64,000 nucleotides of DNA. Origin: Viridothelium virens (lineage: Eukaryota > Ascomycota > Dothideomycetes > Trypetheliales > Trypetheliaceae). The position numbers were made by a program, and so were the translations under genes. The stretch covers positions 186,001 through 250,000 of the forward strand of contig ML991790.1 in the NCBI GenBank assembly GCA_010094025.1, read 5' to 3'. Below, piece by piece: positions 1 to 13,759 of the stretch. The notes below the pieces were generated by a model. It was not told where the DNA came from. It was given only the letters and a program-made list of their open reading frames with translations, and did not search any database. Positions within the stretch are counted from its first letter, which is position 1, and every line of letters starts with the position of its first letter.

Positions 1-820
1 ATCAGGGGCGAGGTAGTACTTTTGACCGCCAGGGACTTCAACGTTCTGGTTCGAAATCATGCTTAGCCGTGGACGGAAAATATCAAAGTGTTGGCTCGAA
101 ACGATAATGTCACGAGCATGAATGGGTGCTGCTACAGGGAAAGGGGATGGAAATGCTTGGAGAAGTGAAGTGAATTGAGGTTGCTTACCATTGCAGAACC
201 CTCAAATAGCTGCGTCTGACCAGCAGGTGGGCACTGTCCGATCCGGGAGACGTTCTGTGGACAGTATGTGCAAGGTCCATCGCCGATCCAGAAGCGGCTA
301 GTGCATGCTTGAACATATTGTCCGTTTAAGCTTGAGTTTGCCGAGAGGACCTGAAGCAGGAAAGGGCCAACAGCGTGAGGAAGGGATTTGAGTGTATGAT
401 TTGCTGAGCAGCTGAAAGGCGACGAGTGTCAGCTGTGATGCCTCGAAGTGAATGACATCAAGTGTATGTGGAGAATTATGAAAGAGTTGACACAGTGAAG
501 AGCAAGATGAGGAGAGAATCTGTGAGAAGCTATAGAATGAAGTATACTGACGTATAGTTGTATTGCGAGTAGCAAGCATTGCCGCAACGACGTTGGACAT
601 CGCCGTTGGTAATTGGGCAGAGGCGGCCATCGTCGCACTGGTACTATTGGTAGCGAAGCCGCGTTAGCTCTGGATCACAAAGATATTGCAGTACTCCTGA
701 AGATGACCCAGCTATTTGTCGTACTTGAAGAGGATCGTAGCTAGCTTGACCACAAGCAGGGCTTGCTGGCACAGCAACGGCCGTTGTGATAAAGGGAAGT
801 AGAAGCATAATGAGCTGCAT
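1..820 (-). CDS. Secreted cysteine-rich protein (3' end off window)
   Basis: The ATG at 820 opens a clear signal peptide (MQLIMLLLPFITTAVA, then VPASPAC). Four exons read well across three GT-AG introns. The mature part is rich in Cys (QCDDGRLCPITNGD, RRCGNACYSQY, ACTSRFWIGDGPCTYCPQN) and continues into EVPGGQKYYLAPD at the window edge. Junctions: SSSG joins YQCDD, NYT joins LNGQY, and GSAM joins APIHAR. The product is probably exported to the wall or medium. The closing PGGQ-Y-APD stretch recalls small secreted fungal proteins often annotated as IgE-binding, but that is a weak memory-based resemblance. The coding frame continues beyond base 1, so length and C-terminus are unknown. The mRNA leader contains a short TTGACTGATG-type direct repeat just upstream of the start (821-850). 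Confidence 0.6.
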
Positions 821-1314
821 CTTGACTGATGTTGACTGATGTTGCTTGATGGTGGGTGTTGTCGATCAAGATGCTTTCAAAGTTCAACCAGAATGAGTGA
901 ATTAACGAAGAGAAGTTGAGGACATGAAGAACCTAGACAAGGTTTTTGATAAGGGAGGACCTTCTGAAGAAGGCGTGATGGGTACCTAAGGCTTAAGGAA
1001 ACGATTGCGAATGCACCACATGCAACTGGCCGGAGTTGACTTCCTAATTCTTACCAAATGGCTGCAATAGGCAATCGCAAAGTGCAGACCTATACCTTAG
1101 TGGTTTCTCTCTCATGTTCGCACTTGCTAAATACAAAGAATTTTCATCACGAGCGACTGCGGTGAGATCCTACCTTGGATCATGCGTCGTACAGAACCAG
1201 GAAAGTAAATCCATCACGTGCCTACATCTGCAATCATCGAAGTCCATTCCAAAGCAACCACACCGTCGCTTCCCCATCCCAGAGACTGCGAAGCTCTCAC
1301 CCTCCTCTTGTGAT

Positions 1315-1827
1315 TCAGGCCTTCACCCCATCCTGCTCATAATTCTTCTGCTCATGCTCCATAATCGCCTTCACCTTCGCCGCACTACCACTCCCCGTAT
1401 CAAACCTCAACGTCACCCACTCCTTGGCCAACTTCCTCGCCAGCTCCAACCCCACCACCCGCTCCCCCATACACAGCACCTGCGCATCATTGCTCAGCAC
1501 CGCCCGCTCCACACTGAACGGGTCGTGCGCCGTCACCGCCCGAATCCCCGGCACCTTGTTCGCGGAGATCGCGACCCCCAGCCCCGTCCCGCAGATCAGC
1601 AGCGCCCGGTCGGCTTTGCCCGCCGCAACCAACTTCGCGGCGTCCACGGCGACATGTGGGTATGCGGTCTTGTCGTCTTTGCCGTTCACCCCGACGTCTT
1701 CGACTGACTCGACGTAAGGCGAGGAGCGCAGGTCGGCGGCCAGCGTGTTCTTGTAGGTGAGGCCGGCGTCGTCGCAGCCGACGACGATGCGGAGTTTGTC
1801 TGTTGGGGTGGAGCCGTTGGCGGACAT
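1315..1827 (-). CDS. rpiB: RpiB/LacAB-family sugar-phosphate isomerase
   Basis: This intronless ORF of 170 aa has the full length of the RpiB/LacA/LacB family, which interconverts aldose and ketose phosphates such as ribose-5-phosphate and ribulose-5-phosphate. The sequence shows the N-terminal Rossmann-like start [13 protein letters not shown] at about residues 14-26, the catalytic-cysteine loop [16 protein letters not shown] at about residues 76-91, and the [13 protein letters not shown] segment followed by [10 protein letters not shown]. The cysteine of CGTG is present. The first motif reads DDAG where bacterial enzymes have DHAG, so a histidine position is an aspartate here. No targeting peptide is visible, so it is likely cytosolic. 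Fungi carry such genes in pentose or erythritol-type catabolism; the actual substrate cannot be read from the sequence. Flanking genes give no pathway context. Confidence 0.88.
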   Translation of the reverse strand: MSANGSTPTDKLRIVVGCDDAGLTYKNTLAADLRSSPYVESVEDVGVNGKDDKTAYPHVAVDAAKLVAAGKADRALLICGTGLGVAISANKVPGIRAVTAHDPFSVERAVLSNDAQVLCMGERVVGLELARKLAKEWVTLRFDTGSGSAAKVKAIMEHEQKNYEQDGVKA

Positions 1828-4222
1828 GCTTGTGGGATGGGGGGCTTTTTTTGGTGGGGTTGCAGTGGGAAGAACTGAGCTTAGGCCAGAGCGGTGGGCA
1901 GCTGATCAGCTAGAGTTGGCTTGTGTCGTAGGCGGATGACTTGTCGCTGGGAAGCTGGATTTCTGGGGTCGAGCTGGTGATCCTGGAGGGGGAGGTTGAG
2001 ATCCTGGAGATTGATGACGACGTATGAGGGGCTTGGGACTCAAATGATTTGGTCTTGCCGGTGCCGTGATAATGTATTCTTTCGGTGCGACTGGAGGTTT
2101 GCGTGTCCACCTTTGTGGCAAGATAGGAGTGTTTGTTCGGCATGGTCTACGCGAACGCTTTTTAAAGTGTCGGGATTCCTGTTTATGTCATAGGTAAAAT
2201 TCGCAGCAGACATACGTCAGTTGGGGTAGCCGTTGGGGCTTGTGTATGGCGAAAAGTCCGGGGACATCGGAATTCCTAAAAAGGCATTTCGCCATTCCTT
2301 CCCAGCAGTACTGGCTGCGCACATAATGTACATTCCACCGAAAGCTTTGTCTCTGCGGGACTATGATAAAAGCGTCGAGTAGGATGTTTGACCACGTGAC
2401 CTGAATTCTACTGTACCTAAGGTAATACAGAGTTGTCCGGAAAATTCCAGGGGTTCCCAGGGGTGTAATCTCTGATTGTAGGGAACCTCAAGTCTTTTGA
2501 GTCGAGCCATTAAACTCAATATGTGCAGGGTACAGGTAAGTTCTGTTAGTCAAGGATTCCTACAGACTTGTCAATTGCCAAGCGTCCTTTGTATTTCAAG
2601 TGTAAAGCTGGCACATCACTAATCCTGTACTCAATGTTTTGTCGACCGAACCCATGAGCCACGGTACTCCGTAGGCTTGCATGCGATTCTGATCTTGGGA
2701 CTATGTACGGTAACTCTAGCGGCGCGACTCATGTAGCGTGTACGACTTGTCACCGTTGGACAATGGTTCAACGAGTTTGAGAAACTAACGCATGCTTATG
2801 GAGTACGGAGAGATCTGACTTGATGGAGGCTCTGCAGGATGCACTGCCTGAAATGACCCGACACGGAGGGGCCATAACGCTAAAGCGTGAAATTGGTCAC
2901 GACTCCTGGCAAACTGGGGCCGTTCAAAACGCTTGCGCCACCGCTCCACAGTCTCGTCGGTGGTATGATCCGATTTTAAGATTTGATTTAAGCTTTGATT
3001 TGAGTTAAGTTTTGGCCATGATTCTCAAACTTCTAGAATTTTCGGTGTTTTCGGTGGTTTTGGATCTCTGGCCAAATCGTTACGACGACGGGATATCCAC
3101 GTTGAACCGTTCTTGGAGCCAAACCTGCGTTATTAAGGTTGCAATTGATGCAACATAGGTCCGAGCGCTGTTCCTCGTGGTATCTTGTCGCAAACTCGAG
3201 ATCCGCGCTGGTCTCGATCCCGCCGCTGGTCTAAGCATACCTTACATACCTGATGGAGGGCCTCGTGATAAGGGACCAGTAGGGACTGGTTAGTACCTGC
3301 CTTAGGCTTGCAGAAATCAACAACCAGCAAGCAGATGGGTTGCGTTCGAAATTCTGCTCTGGATGCAGGGTCGAAATTTGCTTGGCCTCCGTCAGTTCCC
3401 CTAGAGGGCCAGAATGGGTAGTGGCCTAGACGTTTCACGGCCGAAGGCGGCAATAGAGACGAAAACCAGGTCGAAGCGAGCCGTCTTGATCCGTCGCGGT
3501 GGGATGTCTGCAGCACATCGACGTTCGGATCCGCCTTCCGGGTGGCTCAGCGAAGAGCAGGAAACATTCTCCGTTTGGCGATGCTGCAAAGGCCCAACTT
3601 TGGTGGAAGCTCCGATGCGAGTGTATTATAGGCACCATCGACGTGTATTATGTGTGAAACAGGGGGCGTGAGCTCAAGGCGCGAATGCGGGGAATAAGTC
3701 GGGCAAGGCTGGGGTGCGTTGGCTGCTGGTGCTAAGATGGAGTAAGATGGAGGAGTATTAGCCACTCCATCACCCCATACTGGTAGTAGAGCTAGTCAGA
3801 ACCCAATGGCGTCGGCCTGGCTAAGGCTGGCCGGGCTTGGGCTCACACTTGCAGGAACCGTGATTATGGCTGATTGTCCGTGGGTCTGTTCCCGTCGCTT
3901 GGCCCACGGGTGAAGCTTGCTTCGTCGCTGTCATCCATCTATCCCCGCCCCGCCATCTCGAATTGTAGATCCTGGTGATCATATCCTCCTCTGCTCTCCC
4001 CTGGAACTCCACGATCCTGTCTGCCCACTGCCCGTCCTTCTCGCACCGCTGCGACCAGATTCGCTTGTCCGACCGAAGCCACCGCTGCCGACTATCCCGG
4101 TTGTACCCGTGGTATCGCTTGCGAGTCTCAGACTCTATCGTGCCGTGCTCAGAGTTGCCGTCATCGTCCTTCCTTCAAGCGCGCTACATGTCGTCTGGCT
4201 ATATACGTCGGAATATCGCTTG
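1828..4222. other. Gene-free stretch, 2.4 kb
   Basis: This lies between the isomerase start (minus strand) and the FarA-like gene start (plus strand), so it must hold both promoters. Short overlapping open frames exist on both strands between 3133 and 4321, but none has a recognisable motif, a good start context or consistent splicing. I see no transposon ends or RNA gene. Confidence 0.6.
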
Positions 4223-7200
4223 ATGGCATCTGAACCCCAAATTATGGACATGCCGACCACAATCGCTCGGAACGGTGCCCCCAGCAGTCAAACCCCAGGC
4301 CATCCAAGCTTTCGAAGGTGAGTAGACAGAAGCGTCTGCCCCCGTGACCGCCTTTTCTCAGTCCTGCAGCCATGGCACTGTGCGATAGATGAAATGGCTG
4401 ATATGATTTTCGTTGTGTACAGACAACGCGCATCGAGAGCCTGCGAGGTAAGCTTTCGTCCCCAGTCGACCCTTATCATGCCTCGGTACCGAGGTTTTCG
4501 TCGATCAATCATTTTCAAAGTGCTGACATTACCTACTTCAACAGACCTGCCACGCGAGAAAAGTAAGTGGTTGTGTTTTTCTACAAAGTCCAACCACGTC
4601 GCTGTAGCATGCTTGTAGAGACTGCGTCCACTTATAATGACGCGTTTATCCTATAGGTGCGGTGCGATGCGGCGAGTCTCGGAGTGCCATGCACCAACTG
4701 CGTGGCCTTCTCCATCGAATGCAAGATCCCAACACCTAAGCGGAAGAAGGGACAGGGCAAAATCAAGGATTCGGAAAGGTATTGCCGCACCCCACCTCAC
4801 CCTTCGCCAACCCTAAGACATCTTTTCGCTAATTGCGCCACATTCGTAGTGATCACGGTGAATCCGGCCAGAATGAAGAGACGACATCTCCAGCTACGGT
4901 GGGAGGGTCTCCAGGACCCGTGATAGCACATAGGGACAAGAGCACGGCATACAACTCCACCGATGGAACTCCTTCAACGAAGGTTCCGGATGCATACGCC
5001 GCACAACAAGTCACTCACCATGGCACCTATGTGCAATTCATGAAACCTAAATTCGCAAGAGCTCCCATCAAGGAAGCAGGTCGAGTGGCATATCTTGGAG
5101 AATCATCCAATCTATCGTTGCTAGTGCATGATAGACACGGTACTTCAGACGTCGTCCACTATCCCCTACCAGAGAATGTGCGAGGAGTAAAGAGTAGGAT
5201 GAACGAACTGGACAATGTCGAGATCGAGATACTCCATCAGAGAGGAGCTTTTCTGCTTCCACCACGGGCATTGTGCGATGAATTGATTGAGGCATATTTC
5301 ACATGGATCGCGCCGGTCGTCCCTGTAATCAACCGAAGTCGATTTATGCGGCGATACCGAGATTCGAAGAATCCCCCTTCTTTGCTCCTCCTACAAGCGA
5401 TACTGCTTGCTGGGTCGAGGGTATGTACGAATCCACAACTCATGGACGCCAGTGGATCGACCACACCGGCCGCCATGACCTTCTATAAGCGCGCAAAAGC
5501 CTTGTACGATGCCAACTACGAAGAAGACCGCGTTACAATAGTCCAGGCTCTCATTTTGATGGGATGGTACTGGGAAGGCCCGGAGGGTAAGCCCAGAGAA
5601 GGGGGAATCGTTGCGCCAACCGTTTCGGGATCTGACTTTGGTGCAGATGTTACCAAGAATGTGTTCTATTGGAGTCGCGTTGCCATTATTGTTGCTCAAG
5701 GTTGTGGCATGCACAGAAGGCAAGTTCACGTTCTGATACAACAATGATAAGTTAGGCTAATGAAGAACAGTGTGGAAGGGTCACAACTTAGCAAACAGGA
5801 CAAGCGATTGTGGAAGCGCATATGGTGGACTCTATTTACAAGGGACCGATCTGTAGCGGTCGCCTTGGGTCGTCCAGTCTCCATCAACACAGATGATACA
5901 GACGTCGAGATGGTAACTGAGGACGATTTTCTCGAAGACGAGCCCGACCGGCCTGCTGAATACCCTCCTGACCCGATTCACGTTCAATTCTTCCTCAACT
6001 ATGTCCGATTAACCGAAATCATGGGCCTAGTCTTATCACAACAGTATTCTGTCGCATCCAAGTCAAGACGAATGAATGCTATAGATCTGACTCATAGTGA
6101 CATGGCTCTAGCCGACTGGTTGCAAAACTGTCCAAAGGAGGTGTATTGGGAACGGCAGCGGCATCACTTTTGGTCAGCGTTACTGCATTCAAATTACTAG
6201 TAAGTGACTTTCTCGTCAGGCACGCACAAGGAGATTAACATAATCCAGCACCACCCTCTGTCTGCTGCATAGAGCACACCTACCACCCGCTGGTTCTCCA
6301 AAAACAAATCCCGCGCGACCATATCCCGAGGAAGGTGCATACCCTTCACGAAACATTGCTTACCAAGCTGCTGGCATGATCACTTCGATCATCGAAAATC
6401 TTCAAGCTCACGACGAGCTACGCTACACCCCTGCATTCATGTAAGCAGATGTCTTACGGCAAATAATATCTCTGCTAATGGTCCGTGCAGTGTATACAGC
6501 TTATTCTCGGCACTGATTATGCATGTCTACCAAATGCGATCTTCGAACCAGCAGATCGTCTCGGCAACTGAGCAACGAATGGGCACTTGCATGAATGCCC
6601 TAAAAGAAGTTTCGAAAGTGTGGCTAGTGGCCAAAATGGTCCACACGCTGTTCGAATCTATCCTTGGCAACAAGTCTTTGGAAGAACGTTTACAGAAAGC
6701 AGCTGGTAAGAGACATACGAAGGCGCGTGCCATTGGGCCACCTCCAGAGTCTTCGACTAGACAAAAAGAAGACGTGGCCAAGCGGAAGTATGATGACATG
6801 GATATGAATTACTCGAACGGACCGCCTGTGCCGCAAGTCTCCTACGAACGTTCTCGACCGCAAACACCTGCTCGAACCCCTTCGCGTGAGCTCGCACCTT
6901 CACAGCAGCAAGTACCCAACATGACCCAAACTTCTCCACACGTTCGCCATAACAGCGATGCATTTATGGGAGGCATACCTTCTCGGGGCAATACTCGACC
7001 GCCAACGCCATTCAATCCGAATTACTCTTTCCCTAGTACACCTCCAGACCTTTTCCTCGTCACCAAGAACTCGCCAAACATATCGCAGGATCTGTGGCAG
7101 AACTTCCAGCCCGACCAACTCTTCCCAGCTGATGCCAGTGTGAACTTCACCAACGTTTCCCCGGTGCAACAGAACTCCTTTGTTGATCCTCAGCTTCAAC

Positions 7201-7581
7201 GGCATTCGATACAGCAAATGCAGCAGACGCAGGGTATTCAGCACCCTCCCCAGCAAATGCAACCAATCCAGACGCCGAACGGCATAACGCAGATGCCGGG
7301 GCATTCAGGGATGCAGGTACAACATCAAAATGATCCCCAGACATGGGCACATCTCGATTCAATGAACCAGCACCCGCAGTCTGCCCAAGCAGAGGATACA
7401 TGGAGTAATAGCAGCGTGGGACAGGGACCTGTGGTACCGATGGCCCTAAATGTGGAAGACTGGTATGCGAACCACATTTTCGGCGGAGAATTTTCTGAGG
7501 AAGTGCTAACGAGGCTTTGATAGGTTTCAGTTTTTTGGTATCCCCAACGGCGACATGAACGGCCTCAACGGAGCGTACTGA
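4223..7581 (+). CDS. Zn2Cys6 transcription factor, FarA/CTF1 type
   Basis: Likely a nuclear activator of the FarA/CTF1 group, which controls fatty-acid and cutin-monomer use; the family call is from recognition, not a search. The DNA-binding domain reads RACETCHARKVRCD then GVPCTNCVAFSIEC, spacing C-X2-C-X6-C-X8-C-X2-C-X6-C, followed by basic PKRKKGQGK. It is assembled from exons 4223-4317, 4423-4447 (25 nt), 4545-4562 (18 nt) and 4657 onward. The fungal-specific domain includes LIEAYFTWIAPVVPVINR and KRLWKRIWWTLFTRD, then GRPVSIN. The junction GMHRSVEGSQLSK requires a GC-AG intron at 5720-5770. Two further GT-AG introns follow near 6200 and 6440. A Gln/Pro-rich tail precedes a last intron after NVEDW. 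The protein then ends FQFFGIPNGDMNGLNGAY, with the stop at 7579-7581. Without splicing, the last large ORF would end at 7520 with a different tail. Confidence 0.85.
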
Positions 7582-9221
7582 GCGATGCATTATCTCGATC
7601 ATAACGAACGAAGCCTCACTTCTAGATGCAGCCCGTAATGGCCTGGATTGCCTTGTATTCATTATCTTATTATTTAATCCTCCCTTCCGGCCTCTGCTTT
7701 ATGTTATCAATTCAGAGGCGAGGTGTCCTTTCTTTACATCTTTACTCAGCATTCCATTAAGGTCTGTTGCTTTTCCCTCTAGATGTGGCAGGACCATATT
7801 TAGAGCGGCTCAATCTCGATGAATGGATGGGTTGGGGTTTATTGAGCATTTTGTCCGCTGGACTCCCCCTGTGATGGGTAGGCCATGTCCAGCGCTGCCA
7901 GCGCCTCGGAGGCCCTAAAAACTGCCTGCAAGATGTTTTACGTGGTGGATTTAGAGGAGATGGTCGAGCGGTCTCCTAGAAATTGTAGATACCCCTCTTC
8001 AGATTTGACTATGGCTTTCTTTGAAATATGTCAAAGTCTTCAGAGTCTCAAAAAAAAAACGGAACAAAGTCTTTTCAGACTGTACAATCTACATCATCGT
8101 CTCATAACCACGGCTGTCGATCTGCGAGTACTTCGCTCAACGTGTTGTAAAAGGCCATACCGGGGAATATTTAAGGATAAAGTAACCTCACATAAATTCC
8201 ATGTCTACTTTTGGGCATGGCTTACACAGGGGTGGAACTTGATTGCTGAATCAGCAACTTGAGTGGTGGCTGGGTGGGACTGAGCAAGCTCGAACGTGCC
8301 CTGAGCCGCCGTGAGCTAGAGTGAGTGTAGCTTGAGCCATAGTAATTTAATGATGATGGTGTCCGAATTTGGGAGCTTTTTCCCCAGCAAGAATCCGTGG
8401 TTCCTGAAACCAGGCCGAAGTAGTTGCAGAGATGTATCATCTCTAGTGCTGACAAAAAAAGAGGATAGAGGGAAACTTCAGAGTCACTAAGTATTGGACC
8501 AGTCTAGAGTATCACAATGCACAGCTTATTCTCGTTACTGATGGCCAAGGCGATCGGTTTAAAACTTCGATGTATATATTCCGCTCGACTTTTCCCTTGT
8601 AGAAAAATTGGATATATGGCGAATTAAAATACCCTTATATCGATCATATAAGTACCGTAGCTTGTTCCATTCGGTTACCGATAAATCCCTTGCTTGGCGT
8701 GTTCTTTGATTCAGAATTCTATATTGGGGTCAACGTTCACCTATCACTCAACCCAAATAGTCCATCAATGACAGAAACAAACTCACAATCAATGTAAAAG
8801 AGAATAATATATGCAAAAAGCAGGCACATGTCTTTCAGTGCATTGATTCTTATTCGGACTATCCTGACGAATTTATCGGCTGTCGAGGACATTGATTGTG
8901 TCAACGATGGTCGGGGTAGGCGTGCATCCGTAGCAAGGGACGATTTCCTGGTAGGGTTTCGGATTGTTCTAATTGATACTGTCATCCAGAGCATATCGTG
9001 AGTGATTACTGACCTCCAGGAAGTAAGAGTTGTGGCCGGGGCAGATCATGGCCCATATTACGGCGTTGGTGACATCTTTCTAGAGATGTAGCTATTCTCA
9101 AGCTGGACTTTTATTGTTCAAAGACACCCAGAAGATATCGCATAGTACCTGATGTCGACATGTGGCTCCTTTCACCCCGAAATATGTTGTAAGCCAGTAG
9201 CGCTAATGGAAAGTCGTCTCT
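7582..9221. other. Gene-free stretch, 1.6 kb
   Basis: The AT-rich 3' flank of the FarA-like gene and the downstream flank of the HET remnant. It contains a TGAGC-rich patch (annotated separately) but no ORF with a recognisable motif. Frames around 7885-8262 and 8737-8994 are short and unsupported. Confidence 0.55.
8262..8336. repeat. TGAGC-rich patch, copy 1
   Basis: Within about 75 bp the motif TGAGC occurs about five times in irregular spacing (ACTGAGCAAGC, CCTGAGCCGCC, GTGAGCTAG, CTTGAGCC and a first TTGAGTGG variant). The same word is enriched at 15355-15515. Copies are not in strict tandem, so this may be decayed repeat sequence or chance enrichment. Confidence 0.35.
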
Positions 9222-11037
9222 CTAGTTCTCTGAACTGCCAAAAACTCGCCGCAGTCTCCCAAACCTACGATGCGAGGTGGGACCCGCTGTATCCGTAGCC
9301 GGCTCGATCAAATTCTCAATCTTATCCAGTATGACATCGATAGGCTTGGTGGGTCGTTCGACCGCTTCCAACTCAATATCAATCATGTAGTACTTCGCTG
9401 ATCCCCGCAACAGAGGCTCGGCCTTCACATAGATACGATGATACCCCACTCTTATGCGACTTCCCATCGATTTTGGAGTGTAATGTTGCTGAAAAATATC
9501 GAATCGATCTTGACGAGTGGCTAGGACTTCAAGGTCTTCCAGCTCGACAACGTCAAAACCGACCCTGAAACCCAGTCATTGATCCGAGCATACCTTACGG
9601 CGGCTGGGGGATTCCTCAACAGGTAATCAATACAATGTTATTTTGAATTTACTGTTAAGACCTTGTTGGTCCATATTAACACCGCCTTAACATCGGCCAA
9701 CATGGTCATAACAGTTGAACTGAGGTAACATTGTATTGATTACCTGTTGGGGAACCCCCCATCCGCGGTAAGGTAATCAGAAGTGGTTCTTTTTCGCTCC
9801 AGACAATTTGTAGAGCATAGGAAACTCGATTTTCGCCTCTGCTGAGGATCTTCGAGGCTGTTGCATTTCCAGGGGGTAACCGGAACCCAAAATAGGCAGC
9901 CTTTGAGGATAGAGTCGCCTTAGCACCATCCGCGGCAGGAGGCACCATGGATGCGACTACCTTGTACTCCGGAAAAGTCCCGGTAACCTTGCGCAACTGA
10001 AGAACATGGCTTGGATATACTCCTGCGAGAGTGGGTATAACGATAGCTTGACGCACGTAGATGGTGTGCAGAGCGCCTCTGTCGCGGATTTCAGCGAGAC
10101 ATCCGATTTTTACTCGGGTATACTGTCTCTGTCCTCCCGGCAATTTCTGCAGATATATAGCTAGGAAGGCATGGTCACCAAATCTAGGTGGAACAGGACA
10201 GTCAAGAGGTGCGGCATAAATGTTAGGCCCTTCATCCGGCAGATGAGTCAGGTAGAGCTCAATGCACACGCCTCTATTGCTCATAGAGTAAGAGACTCGT
10301 TCTTCCCGGTCCTTGTAGGGAATAACGCTCTTCGAAAGTCTGAAGCGAGATGGATGTACTGCAAGCAATCCATGAAAGGCATCTGACGAGGCCTCTTCGT
10401 CCGTCCATGCAAAAATTGAGTGGTCATCGGAGTGCTTCATGATCTCTTCTTGCAGTCTTAAGAAAGCCTTGGTCCCACCTTCACCATATAGCATCGGCAT
10501 ATTAACTGAAAATATACCCATTAAGCAATATGCAATGTCCTCTGGTCTGGTCACATTTCTCCGACCAGCCCAAAACATTCGTTTAGCGATACTTGCCTGG
10601 TCTAGCACTTTCTTTCTGGTTAGCAAGTCCTCATCTATACCAGTAGTTCTGGACAAGACGTAGCTCAGGGTATCTTTGGTTCCTATCTGGACCCAATCTT
10701 TGGAGTAGAACATCACTACTGGAGGTGCAAGTAATTCCTGGAGTGTCCAGCCTCTTGTAGCCCAGCCCGTCCTGGTAAGCTCGGAGCCAATACTCTTAGT
10801 ATTGACATCTGCAGGAACATCCTCGAGGTATGTATAACACTTATTTGCTTTCTCGTACCAGAGATACATGGAATCAATAGCTTCCGACAACTCGGCACTG
10901 CTACTTTTGTCTATGCAAAATGTGTCTACCCTGGTGACAACATAGAAGCGATTAGCCCCTGTAGGCGACCTGCAATTTTCCATTCTAAACTTGATTTGAT
11001 TTCTCTGCATCTCTTTAATATTAGAGGAATTTGTCAT
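9222..11037 (-). pseudogene. HET-domain (heterokaryon incompatibility) gene remnant
   Basis: The main frame (11037 to about 9776, minus strand) has strong HET-domain blocks: FCIDKSSSAELSEAIDSMY, TRGWTLQELLAP, MFYSKDWVQIGTK, RPEDIAYCLMGIFSVNMPM followed by LYGEG, and HSIFAWTDEE. HET proteins trigger cell death on recognition of non-self alleles during hyphal fusion. The usual N-terminal part of the domain (the YAILSHTW region) is not found upstream, where the DNA turns AT-rich with a long A run. A 181-bp fold-back element sits in the C-terminal part. Beyond it the matching downstream segment continues (VGYHRIYVKAEPLL then RGSAKYYMIDIE, 9222-9467). The gene looks broken, with several lesions. 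It lies tail-side of the homocitrate synthase, both on the minus strand. Confidence 0.8.
9593..9773. mobile_element. 181-bp fold-back MITE with TA target duplication
   Basis: The left end CCTTACGGCGGCTGGGGG and the reverse complement of the right end CCTTACCGCGGATGGGGG match, and the match continues through AACAGGTAATCAATACAATG. About 48 bp align with roughly four mismatches. Weaker identity then runs inward to the centre, so nearly the whole element is one long hairpin. It is flanked by TA on both sides (9591-9592 and 9774-9775), the signature of Tc1/mariner-type insertion. There is no coding capacity, so it would have moved only with a transposase supplied elsewhere. It interrupts the HET-domain frame. 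Many mismatches between the arms are C/T or G/A, compatible with RIP or ordinary decay. Confidence 0.85.
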
Positions 11038-11209
11038 ATTTTAAAAAAAAAAAAAATGGGTACTTTTTCTGAATCTTTAAAAACTGTTTCTCCTTTCATC
11101 TAGTTTTTGATCTAGATTACTTCTTTTGGACGAGGCTTTCTACAGGGTATTTAAGCTAGTCCATGTTCAGCCACTGTATAGTCTAAAGAGGTCATTTCCT
11201 ACTTCAGAC

Positions 11210-13082
<1,873 letters not shown>

Positions 13083-13759
13083 GACGCCGAATATTTCAAG
13101 GATGAACAGTGAAGGAGAGAAAAATGTGACAAACTGTGTCCAGGCCTCACGGGCTGTTGCGCACGGACGTTTTTTGTATGAAAAGTTCAACCTGATACTA
13201 ACTGGAATTGGTAGAGCTCGATTGCTTCTGTTCTAACTAAATTCGGATTTTGGTGCTCTAAGGGCCTGTGCGAGATTAGGTAAGCATACCCTACTAGTAC
13301 TAGCAGCATTCGGAACAACCAAATCTTAGTTCCCGCGGCAATCCCACGAAAATTACTGGCAAAGAGTAGTTTTATTTGGCTGCTAATTTATGACACACTT
13401 GATTGATGCTCTGGATATATTTGCAGTGAAAATAGAAGTTATCGTATTTGTTATTTAGCTATTTACTTTTTATTAGTAATTTTGGTGGGGTTGAGGGGAA
13501 ACATGCTAGGATGCCCTCTCACCCCCCGCCGGCCGTTTCCACGATCAGACAACCTAAACTTTACATTTGATGACCCTTCTAAGTGCTTCTAGAAACAGGC
13601 AGCGACATCAAGAAACGCCGGCGGTCTCCTTGATTCACCTCCCAGCAAGGCTCATCTATCCCGCCTCGTCTGGAGGTTCTTGATCCGTCGGCACCTCGTG
13701 TCATTCGCATTGCTTTCCCACCCGAAACCAACGTATGCTAGGTCACGAGGGAACTAGAG
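13083..13759. other. Divergent intergenic region
   Basis: Shared upstream region of the homocitrate synthase (minus) and the GIY-YIG ORF (plus). It has a markedly AT-rich core around 13360-13490 with T-rich runs, then a C/G-rich block at 13510-13540. No ORF or repeat is supported here. Confidence 0.5.

Noticed and set aside
1114-1717. Long plus-strand frames over the isomerase gene
   Set aside because: Antisense shadows of a GC-rich coding exon; no motif, while the minus frame is a clear RpiB.
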